Part shown: one piece after another, positions 57,364 to 64,000 of the stretch
Numbering within the stretch: position 1 is the first letter of the stretch
Layout of the letters: each line of letters opens with the position of its first letter
NCBI RefSeq assembly: GCF_016820575.1
Contig: NZ_JAEMQH010000002.1
Span: 615,295-679,294, forward strand
Direction of reading: 5' to 3'
DNA length: 64,000 bases
Source of the DNA: Marinobacter sediminum
GTDB lineage: Bacteria > Pseudomonadota > Gammaproteobacteria > Pseudomonadales > Oleiphilaceae
The notes under the pieces: generated by a model
Seen by the model: only the letters and a program-made list of their open reading frames with translations
What the model was told of the DNA's origin: nothing
Database searches by the model: none
Translations under genes and position numbers: made by a program

Positions 57364-58002
57364 CTACAGTGGACTTCTGGCTTTGTCGGCCAGCTGCCGG
57401 GCGTGCTCGATGACTTTCTTGCGATTAAAAATCAGCTGCCAGCGTCGGCCGCCTGTTTGGCGCCACAGAACCGCGGACCGGATGCCCGCAAGCAGCAGGG
57501 CGCGGACTTTGGCGGCGTTTTCCTCGCGCTGCAGGACGCTGGGATTGCCGCTCACCTGAATGCGTAACCGAAAGGTGCTTATGGTATCGGCGTAAACTGA
57601 GGCGAGGTTGCTAATCAGATTGCTGTGGGTATAGCCAAAGTGGCTGGCAGTGTGGCGAGCCTGGTCAATGCGGGAGCCAATGACGTCCAGCATTTCCGGG
57701 CTGCGATTGAGTTTAGCTTCCAGCTGGATCAGGTTGAGCACGTACCGTAGTACCTCAATGTCCTGCTGCTTGCTTTGCTGGCTCAGCACCGATGAGAGAG
57801 TAACGAGTCCCTCGCGAATGTCCGCGAGATCGCCGCCATAGACATCCAGGGTTGAGGCTGGATCGGTGGCGAACAGCGAGCGGATGCAGGTTTCGAGGCT
57901 GGTTTCCGAGCATTGACCGTTGTGGGCAATTTGCTGGACCAGGTTGGCGGCCTGGCATACACCAGCCAGGGCGAGGGTCTGATCGTTCAGGGATCGACTC
58001 AT
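57364..58002 (-). CDS. hflD: High-frequency lysogenization protein HflD homolog
   Basis: 212 residues, all helical: [27 protein letters not shown] at the start and [45 protein letters not shown] in the middle are the HflD pattern. Its function in cells is not settled; in E. coli it associates with the inner membrane and lambda CII. It overlaps mnmA by 4 bases and lies in the usual mnmA-hflD-purB order. Confidence 0.95.
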   Translation of the reverse strand: MSRSLNDQTLALAGVCQAANLVQQIAHNGQCSETSLETCIRSLFATDPASTLDVYGGDLADIREGLVTLSSVLSQQSKQQDIEVLRYVLNLIQLEAKLNRSPEMLDVIGSRIDQARHTASHFGYTHSNLISNLASVYADTISTFRLRIQVSGNPSVLQREENAAKVRALLLAGIRSAVLWRQTGGRRWQLIFNRKKVIEHARQLADKARSPL

Positions 58003-59177
58003 GCGCCCAATTCCTGCTGGGATTGTTCGCAGAGGCGGGCCGGCAGTGCTTCACCATCACGCCAGGTTTCCTCGATCACGCCACCCCCCAGGCAGACCTC
58101 GCCATCATAGAAAACCACGGATTGACCCGGAGTGACGGCTCGCTGTGCATCATCAAAGACCACTTTGACGCCCGCATCCAGCACCAGAACCTCGCAGTCC
58201 TGATCGGGCTGACGGTAACGGGTCTTGGCCTTGCAACGGAATTGGGCGGCCGGTGGTTCGCCGGCCACCCAGTCGATCGGGCCGGACACCAGTCCGCGCG
58301 AGAACAGCAGCGGGTGGTGCTTACCTTGAACCGCAATAAGAACGTTGCGGGTAAGGTCTTTCTCGGCAACGTACCAGGGTTCATCGCCAAAGTCGCTGAG
58401 GCCTCCAATACCGAGACCCTGGCGTTGGCCGATGGTGTGGTACATCAGGCCTTGGTGACGACCGATGACCTTGCCATCCGGTGTCTCGATGTCACCCGGT
58501 TGCGCCGGCAGGTACTGCTTCAGGAAGTCGGTGAACTTGCGTTCGCCGATAAAGCAGATGCCGGTGGAATCTTTTTTGTCATGAGTGACAAAACCCTGGG
58601 CTTCGGCGATCCGACGCACTTCAGGTTTTTCCAGTTCACCGACCGGAAACAGGGTGCGGGCGATACGCTCACCTGAGACTGCGTGCAGGAAGTAGCTCTG
58701 GTCTTTGTTGGCATCCAGGCCTTTCAGCAGCTGAGCCCGGCCGGAATTGTCGGGCAGTGGGCGCTGACGGGTGTAGTGGCCGGTAGCAATATAATCGGCA
58801 CCCAGGGTGACGGCGTAATCGAGAAATGCCCGGAACTTTACTTCCTTGTTACACAGAATGTCCGGGTTGGGGGTGCGACCGGCGGTGTATTCCGACAGGA
58901 AATGTTCGAACACTCGGTCCCAATACTCGGCGGCAAAACTGGCAGTGTGAAGATTGATGCCGATGCTGTCCGCAACCGCCTGGGCGTCGGCCAAATCGGT
59001 CATGGCCGTGCAGTATTCGGTGCCATCGTCTTCATCCCAGTTCTTCATGAACAGGCCTTCGACCTGATAGCCCTGATCTTTCAGCAACCAGGCGGCGACA
59101 GAGGAATCGACGCCGCCGGACATGCCGACGATCACTCGGGTATTTGCTGCGGGAGGTGTTTCGGATGCGTGTGTCAT
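57999..59177 (-). CDS. mnmA: tRNA-specific 2-thiouridylase MnmA
   Basis: 392 residues. PP-loop [21 protein letters not shown], and the catalytic Cys pair in [10 protein letters not shown] and [12 protein letters not shown]. It thiolates U34 of Lys, Glu and Gln tRNAs with sulfur supplied through the Tus relay; TusA is encoded at 40036. Adjacent to hflD and upstream of purB, as in most gammaproteobacteria. Confidence 0.97.
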   Translation of the reverse strand: MTHASETPPAANTRVIVGMSGGVDSSVAAWLLKDQGYQVEGLFMKNWDEDDGTEYCTAMTDLADAQAVADSIGINLHTASFAAEYWDRVFEHFLSEYTAGRTPNPDILCNKEVKFRAFLDYAVTLGADYIATGHYTRQRPLPDNSGRAQLLKGLDANKDQSYFLHAVSGERIARTLFPVGELEKPEVRRIAEAQGFVTHDKKDSTGICFIGERKFTDFLKQYLPAQPGDIETPDGKVIGRHQGLMYHTIGQRQGLGIGGLSDFGDEPWYVAEKDLTRNVLIAVQGKHHPLLFSRGLVSGPIDWVAGEPPAAQFRCKAKTRYRQPDQDCEVLVLDAGVKVVFDDAQRAVTPGQSVVFYDGEVCLGGGVIEETWRDGEALPARLCEQSQQELGA

Positions 59178-59227
59178 GAATACATCAGTCTGGGTGAAAA
59201 GCTGCCAAGTCTACCATTTGTCCGGCT

Positions 59228-59677
59228 TTACGTCTGCGCATCGACGATGACATCGAGCGGGTAGCGCCGGCCATTTCGGTAATCTTCTATGCATTCGAGG
59301 ACCAATGGACTGCGGAGCTGGTCTTTCAGCCCGCGGATGTCCTCCAGCAACAGCCAGTGCGCGGCAATGATGCCGGTGTCGAGTTCCTCGCTGACCTGCT
59401 CCAGGGCTTTGGCCGAGTAGCAGAAGCGGTAGTAGGTGACGCCGTTGGCAGGCGCCTTGTAGGTGTAAACGCCGAGGAAATGCTCGGGCTCCACCACCCA
59501 GCCGGTTTCTTCCAGGGTTTCACGCTTGACCGCATCCAGAATGGCCTCGTCTTCCTCGACATGGCCAGCGGGCTGATTGAAGACGACGCGGCCGCCGCTG
59601 GTTTCTTCAACCACCAGAAACCGACCTTCCTGATCTTCAACAATAACGGCAACAGTGGCGTGGGGTGTCCAGGTCAT
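59228..59677 (-). CDS. Nudix hydrolase, NudJ-like
   Basis: 149 residues with the Nudix box [23 protein letters not shown] at about residues 38-60. The start [23 protein letters not shown] and [19 protein letters not shown] resemble NudJ (YmfB), a phosphatase acting on HMP-pyrophosphate and nucleotides. It overlaps rluE by 4 bases, and rluE-nudJ-mnmA is a known order. The specific name is likely but not certain. Confidence 0.88.
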   Translation of the reverse strand: MTWTPHATVAVIVEDQEGRFLVVEETSGGRVVFNQPAGHVEEDEAILDAVKRETLEETGWVVEPEHFLGVYTYKAPANGVTYYRFCYSAKALEQVSEELDTGIIAAHWLLLEDIRGLKDQLRSPLVLECIEDYRNGRRYPLDVIVDAQT

Positions 59678-60318
59678 GGCTGTTTTCTGCTCCTACTGCT
59701 GTGGGGTTTGCCCGGTTTCCGTCGCCCCGGACGGTTGCGACGTGGGGGCGCTGTAGGGACGTGGATGGTGATGCCGCGGTGCTGGCCCGGCAATAAGCCG
59801 TCCAGGGTCCAGTCTCCTATACGGTAGCGGATCAGCCGGAGGGTTGGGAAGCCGACCGCCGCGGTCATGCGTCGTACCTGTCGGTTTCGGCCTTCGGTAA
59901 TGGTCAGCTCCAGCCAGCTGGTGGGCACTGATTCCCGGTACCTGACCGGCGGTGTCCTGGGCCAGATCTCGGGCTGGTCGAGTAAGCGGGCCTTCGCCGA
60001 TGCCGTATTGCCATCCTTGAGGCGGACGCCGCCCTCAAGTTGGGAGAGCGCGTCATTGGTTATGTCGCCTTCCACCTGAACCCAGTAGGTTTTGGGCATT
60101 TTGGCCGTGGGTGAGGCGATGCGGTGCTGCAGGGCGCCGTCACTGGTCAGTAACAGAAGGCCCTCGGAGTCGTAGTCGAGCCGGCCGGCGGGGTAGACAT
60201 CGGGTATCTGAATCCAGTCCGCCAGGGTCGCCCTGACCGGTCTCCCGCTGTCCTGGCGATCGTCAGTGAACTGGCTGAGCACACGAAAAGGTTTGTTGAA
60301 GAGAATCAGGTTGGCCAT
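59674..60318 (-). CDS. rluE: 23S rRNA pseudouridine synthase RluE
   Basis: 214 residues. It has the catalytic motif [17 protein letters not shown] (Asp), [13 protein letters not shown] at the N-terminus, [10 protein letters not shown] and [17 protein letters not shown], all typical of the RsuA/RluE group without an S4 domain. It modifies U2457 in 23S rRNA in E. coli. The C-terminal 25 residues are Arg/Pro/Lys-rich and longer than in E. coli. Confidence 0.93.
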   Translation of the reverse strand: MANLILFNKPFRVLSQFTDDRQDSGRPVRATLADWIQIPDVYPAGRLDYDSEGLLLLTSDGALQHRIASPTAKMPKTYWVQVEGDITNDALSQLEGGVRLKDGNTASAKARLLDQPEIWPRTPPVRYRESVPTSWLELTITEGRNRQVRRMTAAVGFPTLRLIRYRIGDWTLDGLLPGQHRGITIHVPTAPPRRNRPGRRKPGKPHSSRSRKQP

Positions 60319-60540
60319 TATTTCAAGCGCGTCCGCAGTGATAGGGTGGAGCTCAGTGAAAATATCCGTAGCAGGGTTACTTTACCAATGGTGGCTGGCA
60401 AAGTCGTTGTGAGGCAATGAGGTCTGCCAGGAAGACTGCAGGTTTCAGGCGGTAACAGGCAGAGCTGACTGAATTGAGTTCAGGTTAGGGAGAGAGTGCG
60501 CAGGCCCGCTTGCGGTTTTGATATCGCGCACTGACATACC

Positions 60541-60560
60541 CGCCTGCCTCAGGGCAGGCG
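60541..60560. other. GC-rich hairpin in the rluE-cspD gap
   Basis: CGCCTGCC-TCAG-GGCAGGCG is a perfect 8-bp stem in the 268-base gap between rluE and cspD. It lacks a T-tract on either strand. It may end cspD transcription in a Rho-dependent way or be a repeat element. I see no gene in this gap. Confidence 0.4.
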
Positions 60561-60586
60561 TGCTGGGGCCATTCGTCAACGATGGG

Positions 60587-60898
60587 TCAGGCGTTGGCTG
60601 CACGCGGCGGGAAATCGCTCCGACCTGGGTCCGGGTCATCCGTCTTGACTCCCGGTGATGCGCCAGCAAGCTCTTGTGTCTCTTTCTGGGGCTGTGCATC
60701 GGGGACAATATTGATGGCGTGGACGCCTTTTTCGCTGGGTTTTTTGTCAAAGGTGACGGGCTGACCGGCTTTCAGTGTTTTGTAGCCGTCCATTTGGACC
60801 GATGAAAAGTGGGCAAACAGATCGTCACTGCAGCCGTCCTCAATGATGAAGCCGTACCCTTTGGCATTGTTGAACCATTTAACCTTGCCTCTTGGCAT
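60587..60898 (-). CDS. cspD: Cold-shock domain protein, CspD-like
   Basis: 103 residues. The cold-shock fold has GKVKWFNNAKGYGFI (RNP1) and DDLFAHFSSVQ (RNP2). An acidic, Pro-rich tail of about 35 residues (from PDAQPQKETQ) makes it longer than typical Csp proteins and is like CspD variants with extended C-termini. CspD inhibits replication in E. coli stationary phase. It is divergent from clpS-clpA, the standard arrangement. Confidence 0.9.
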   Translation of the reverse strand: MPRGKVKWFNNAKGYGFIIEDGCSDDLFAHFSSVQMDGYKTLKAGQPVTFDKKPSEKGVHAINIVPDAQPQKETQELAGASPGVKTDDPDPGRSDFPPRAANA

Positions 60899-61239
60899 GA
60901 TGAACTCCCCTGTTCATGTGCTGTCACATTTTATTATTGCTGTTGTGAACATTCCGCTCTGTGTCACTGGATGCGGATTTTGGTTGCATAACCCAAATTG
61001 ATCGGTGTTGGTTACATAACCTTCGTTGAAATTTACATTATTTAACAATGCAAGTTAACTTTCGGCCAATCGGCGCGTCGAGTCAATAGTTTCTGTTGCC
61101 GGAATGTGTGGTTGAACGCGGTCTGGAACCGGTATCATGCGCGTATAGTTAAATTCCTCGCGCCCGGTTCTCGACTTAGCTTGAAAACACGGGGTCAGAC
61201 AACCACATTATGCAAAGGGCACCGATAAACCGGTAAAGA
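60899..61239. other. Divergent cspD / clpS regulatory region with a repeated motif
   Basis: 341 bases without a gene. It contains two near-identical 12-mers, GGTTGCATAACC (60981-60992) and GGTTACATAACC (61009-61020), each with inverted-repeat arms, on the cspD side. Nearer clpS is TTGAAC (61112-61117) with TATCAT (61133-61138) at a short spacing of 15. The AT-rich stretch at 61021-61055 may hold the cspD promoter. No small ORF with a convincing RBS was seen. Confidence 0.5.
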
Positions 61240-61602
61240 ATGATGCGGACTATCGAAGATTCTCTACTAGTATTTAATCAGGGGGAGGACGAACAACCGG
61301 GACGCCAAGACGATCTCAGTGTTGCGCCCGAAAAACCTGCCCTGAAGCGCCCGGCGCGATTTCGCGTAGTGCTTCTGAATGACGATTACACGCCCATGGA
61401 TTTTGTTGTGGACGTGTTGATGAAGTTCTTCGGCATGAACGAAGAAAAGGCGACGCAGGTGATGCTGCTCGTCCATACGCAAGGAAAGGCCGTATGTGGG
61501 GTGTATACCCGAGACATCGCAGAAACGAAGGCAGCACAGGTGAACCAGTATTCCTCGGAATGCGAACATCCGCTGCTTTGCGAGATTGAACGTGCGGACT
61601 GA
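61240..61602 (+). CDS. clpS: ATP-dependent Clp protease adaptor ClpS
   Basis: 120 residues. After a variable N-terminal tail of about 40 residues, the core [49 protein letters not shown] matches ClpS; the pocket-forming Asn/Asp and Met residues that bind N-degrons are in [10 protein letters not shown]. It delivers N-degron substrates to ClpA. ClpA follows 18 bases later. The start ATG is doubled (61240 and 61243); the first is used. Confidence 0.96.
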   Translation: MMRTIEDSLLVFNQGEDEQPGRQDDLSVAPEKPALKRPARFRVVLLNDDYTPMDFVVDVLMKFFGMNEEKATQVMLLVHTQGKAVCGVYTRDIAETKAAQVNQYSSECEHPLLCEIERAD

Positions 61603-61620
61603 CAGACGTTGGGGTGGCCC

Positions 61621-63891
61621 ATGCTGAGTAAAGATCTAGAAATTACGCTGAATACGGCTTTCAAGAGTGCCCGCGACAAGCGTCATGAATTCATGACCGT
61701 CGAGCACTTATTGCTGGCCTTGTTAGATAACGAATCGGCGGTGGGCGTTCTGAAAGCGTGTGGAGCAGATCTCCAGCGGCTTCAGGAAGAACTTATGGAA
61801 TTCGTTGACTCAACAACACCGCTCATTCCGAGCAGTGACAGTGAGCGCGAAACCCAGCCTACCCTCGGATTTCAGCGCGTGCTGCAACGGGCTGTATTTC
61901 ATGTCCAGTCTTCCGGCAAGAAGGAAGTGACTGGCGCTAACGTGTTGGTCGCTATCTTTAGTGAGCAGGAGAGCCAAGCGGTCTACGTTCTGAAGAAGCA
62001 GAACATTGCTCGAATTGATGTGGTTAACTTCGTGTCCCACGGCATCTCCAGGGTGCAGGGTGCGGAAGATCAGGAGGGCCATGATCAGGCCGCTCCGGAT
62101 GAAACCGGTGAAGAAGGCGGGCATTCCAAGCCGCTGGAAAGCTACGCCACCAATCTCAATGAGCAAGCTCGCCAGGGGCGGATTGATCCGCTGATCGGGC
62201 GAGAGCACGAGGTTGAGCGTGTAGTGCAGATCCTGGTTCGGCGCCGGAAAAATAACCCACTGCTGGTGGGTGAGGCCGGGGTCGGCAAGACTGCGATTGC
62301 CGAAGGTTTGGCTAAGCGCATCGTCGATGGCCAGGTGCCGGATATCATCTCCGACGCGGTGGTCTACTCACTGGATCTCGGCGCATTGCTGGCCGGCACC
62401 AAGTACCGGGGCGATTTTGAGAAACGCCTGAAAGGCCTGTTGGCTGAGCTGAAAAAAGAGCAGCACGCGATCCTGTTCATCGATGAGATCCACACCATTA
62501 TCGGGGCCGGTTCTGCGTCTGGTGGCGTGATGGACGCCTCGAACCTGCTGAAGCCCATGTTGAGCTCGGGCGAGATTCGCTGCATCGGTTCGACAACCTT
62601 CCAGGAATTCCGTGGAATTTTTGAGAAGGACAGTGCTCTGGCGCGTCGTTTTCAGAAGATCGACGTGAACGAGCCAAGTGTTGAAGACACGTATCAGATC
62701 CTGAAGGGGTTGAAGCCCAACTTCGAAAAGCACCACGATCTGAAGTACACCGACAAGGCCCTTCGAGTTGCGGCTGAGCTGGCCGACCGTTACATCACTG
62801 ACCGTCATCTGCCTGATAAGGCCATTGACGTCATTGACGAGGCGGGCGCACGGCAACGTCTGCAGCCGGAGAATAAGCGCAAAAAGGCTATCGATGTGAC
62901 CGACATCGAAGATGTGGTGGCCAATATCGCGCGGATTCCGCCTAAGAACGTATCAACCAGCGACAAGGATCTGCTCCGCAACTTGGAGCGCGACCTGAAA
63001 ATGGTTGTCTTTGGCCAGGATCCGGCCATTGAGTCCCTGTCCACGGCCATCAAACTGGCGCGTGCCGGGTTGAAAGCGCCGGAGAAGCCGGAAGGGGCGT
63101 TCCTGTTTGCCGGTCCGACTGGTGTCGGTAAAACCGAAGTCACCAAGCAGCTGGCGAAAGTGCTGGGTATCGAGCTGGTTCGATTCGATATGTCCGAATA
63201 CATGGAGCGGCATACAGTGTCACGCCTGATTGGTGCACCTCCGGGGTACGTAGGTTACGACCAGGGTGGTCTGCTGACCGAATCGGTCAACAAGCATCCG
63301 CACTGCGTGCTGCTGCTGGATGAGATCGAAAAGGCCCATCCGGAAGTGTTCAACCTGCTGTTGCAGGTGATGGACCACGGCACCCTGACTGACAACAACG
63401 GCCGCAAGGCGGACTTCCGTCATGTGATCCTGGTGATGACAACGAACGCGGGGGCAGAAAGTATGGCTCGCCGTTCCATCGGCTTCAGCGAGCAGGATCA
63501 CAGCACTGACGGCATGGAGATTATCAGCAAGACCTTCACGCCGGAGTTCCGCAACCGTTTGGATGGCATCATCCAGTTTGCCGATCTGCAGAAGGAGACC
63601 ATCACTCACGTGGTCGACAAGTTCCTCACCGAGCTGCAGGCGCAGTTGGATGAGAAGCATGTTGTCCTGCATGTGGATGAGGACGCCAAGGTGTGGCTGG
63701 CAGAGAAGGGGTATGATGTCACCATGGGGGCACGGCCGATGTCCCGCTTGATTCAGGACAAGATCAAGCGACCGCTGGCCGAGCAGATCCTATTTGGGCG
63801 CCTTTCCGAGAAGGGCGGGGATGTGTTCATCCATCTGCGCAATGATGAGCTGGTCTTCGATTATGAGGACGAGCCCGCCGAGGCGGTGTAA
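61621..63891 (+). CDS. clpA: ATP-dependent Clp protease ATPase ClpA
   Basis: 756 residues from ATG 61621 (the frame's earlier TTG adds four unlikely residues). N-domain with two repeats (1-142), first AAA+ module with Walker A GEAGVGKT (217-224) and [13 protein letters not shown], second AAA+ module with GPTGVGKT near residue 500 and [13 protein letters not shown]. The ClpP-docking loop reads RRSIGFSEQ, an IGF-type loop. It unfolds substrates for ClpP and works with ClpS. Confidence 0.97.
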   Translation: MLSKDLEITLNTAFKSARDKRHEFMTVEHLLLALLDNESAVGVLKACGADLQRLQEELMEFVDSTTPLIPSSDSERETQPTLGFQRVLQRAVFHVQSSGKKEVTGANVLVAIFSEQESQAVYVLKKQNIARIDVVNFVSHGISRVQGAEDQEGHDQAAPDETGEEGGHSKPLESYATNLNEQARQGRIDPLIGREHEVERVVQILVRRRKNNPLLVGEAGVGKTAIAEGLAKRIVDGQVPDIISDAVVYSLDLGALLAGTKYRGDFEKRLKGLLAELKKEQHAILFIDEIHTIIGAGSASGGVMDASNLLKPMLSSGEIRCIGSTTFQEFRGIFEKDSALARRFQKIDVNEPSVEDTYQILKGLKPNFEKHHDLKYTDKALRVAAELADRYITDRHLPDKAIDVIDEAGARQRLQPENKRKKAIDVTDIEDVVANIARIPPKNVSTSDKDLLRNLERDLKMVVFGQDPAIESLSTAIKLARAGLKAPEKPEGAFLFAGPTGVGKTEVTKQLAKVLGIELVRFDMSEYMERHTVSRLIGAPPGYVGYDQGGLLTESVNKHPHCVLLLDEIEKAHPEVFNLLLQVMDHGTLTDNNGRKADFRHVILVMTTNAGAESMARRSIGFSEQDHSTDGMEIISKTFTPEFRNRLDGIIQFADLQKETITHVVDKFLTELQAQLDEKHVVLHVDEDAKVWLAEKGYDVTMGARPMSRLIQDKIKRPLAEQILFGRLSEKGGDVFIHLRNDELVFDYEDEPAEAV

Positions 63892-64000
63892 GACACCGGC
63901 CCTGTGTCAGCAACAAAAAAAGACCACCTGAGGGCGTGCCCTGGTAAAGAAACGGGTGCAGCAGAGCAAAGACCAGAGCCGTGCGGGCCATGATCTGGTG
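63892..64000. other. Region after clpA, no gene recognised
   Basis: A short stem GACAC...GTGTC (63892-63908) follows the clpA stop, then an A-tract (63914-63920) and an imperfect ACCA...TGGT hairpin (63921-63943). Read on the minus strand, that hairpin is followed by a T-tract, so it could be the terminator of a gene entering from the right. No tRNA or infA coding sequence is recognisable within the window. Confidence 0.3.

Noticed and set aside
63892..64000. Possible infA or tRNA gene after clpA
   Set aside because: infA commonly follows clpA, but neither strand shows the IF-1 C-terminal sequence, and no cloverleaf could be folded by eye.

Overview
The window is dense chromosomal DNA from a marine-type gammaproteobacterium, most likely Marinobacter or a close relative. 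This is inferred from gene content: a Pseudomonas-like ccoNOQP-ccoGHIS block, epmC-rhlB-pdxB, purB-hflD-mnmA, the cspD/clpS-clpA junction, and an Anr/FNR-type box in front of the terminal oxidase. No database search was possible. I see no rRNA, tRNA, CRISPR array, phage or insertion sequence.

Region 1 (7-11897) is the most unusual part: about thirteen co-directional genes that together look like a trans-envelope machine. It encodes an outer-membrane barrel, a TlpA-type thioredoxin, a DUF4266 lipoprotein, a DUF3570 barrel, a secreted coiled-coil protein, three TPR proteins (two of them lipoproteins), a small conserved secreted protein, and then an ExbB/TolQ-like protein, two ExbD/TolR-like proteins and a TonB-like protein with an AgmX-type C-terminus. 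The architecture recalls the Agl/Glt machinery of Myxococcus. The motor half has its own upstream region with a perfect CRP/Vfr core site and a 16-bp palindrome. Only one of the two ExbD proteins keeps the membrane aspartate expected to carry protons.

Region 2 (11927-20709) holds a sodium:solute symporter, a DksA-like zinc protein, an ABC ATPase/FtsX-permease/HlyD export set, an amidohydrolase and a YjdF-like membrane protein. An Anr-type box lies between the divergent symporter and dksA-like genes. Region 3 (20960-25504) is a C39 peptidase, a barrel, a FadL-type barrel and a DUF4124/MalM-like lipoprotein. It resembles the Fap amyloid and Acinetobacter fil gene sets, but no structural subunit is visible.

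Region 4 (25515-28354) has a polysaccharide deacetylase, a DnaJ-related protein and ttcA. Region 5 (28416-37140) is the complete cbb3 oxidase locus on the minus strand: ccoN-O-Q-P, ccoG-H-I-S and a SafE-type protein. Its promoter has an Anr box at exactly the class II position. Region 6 (37361-45436) contains an alpha/beta hydrolase, a decayed diguanylate cyclase, rlmM, tusA, dsbD and the epmC-rhlB-pdxB operon, ending in a strong bidirectional terminator.

Region 7 (45487-54710) has htpX, an alaA-type aminotransferase, a glutathione peroxidase/OhrR-like pair with a palindromic operator, a hybrid sensor kinase and a LysR regulator. Region 8 (53745-60318) is a minus-strand housekeeping series: a GNAT protein, roxA, purB, hflD, mnmA, a Nudix hydrolase and rluE. 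Region 9 is cspD divergent from clpS-clpA.
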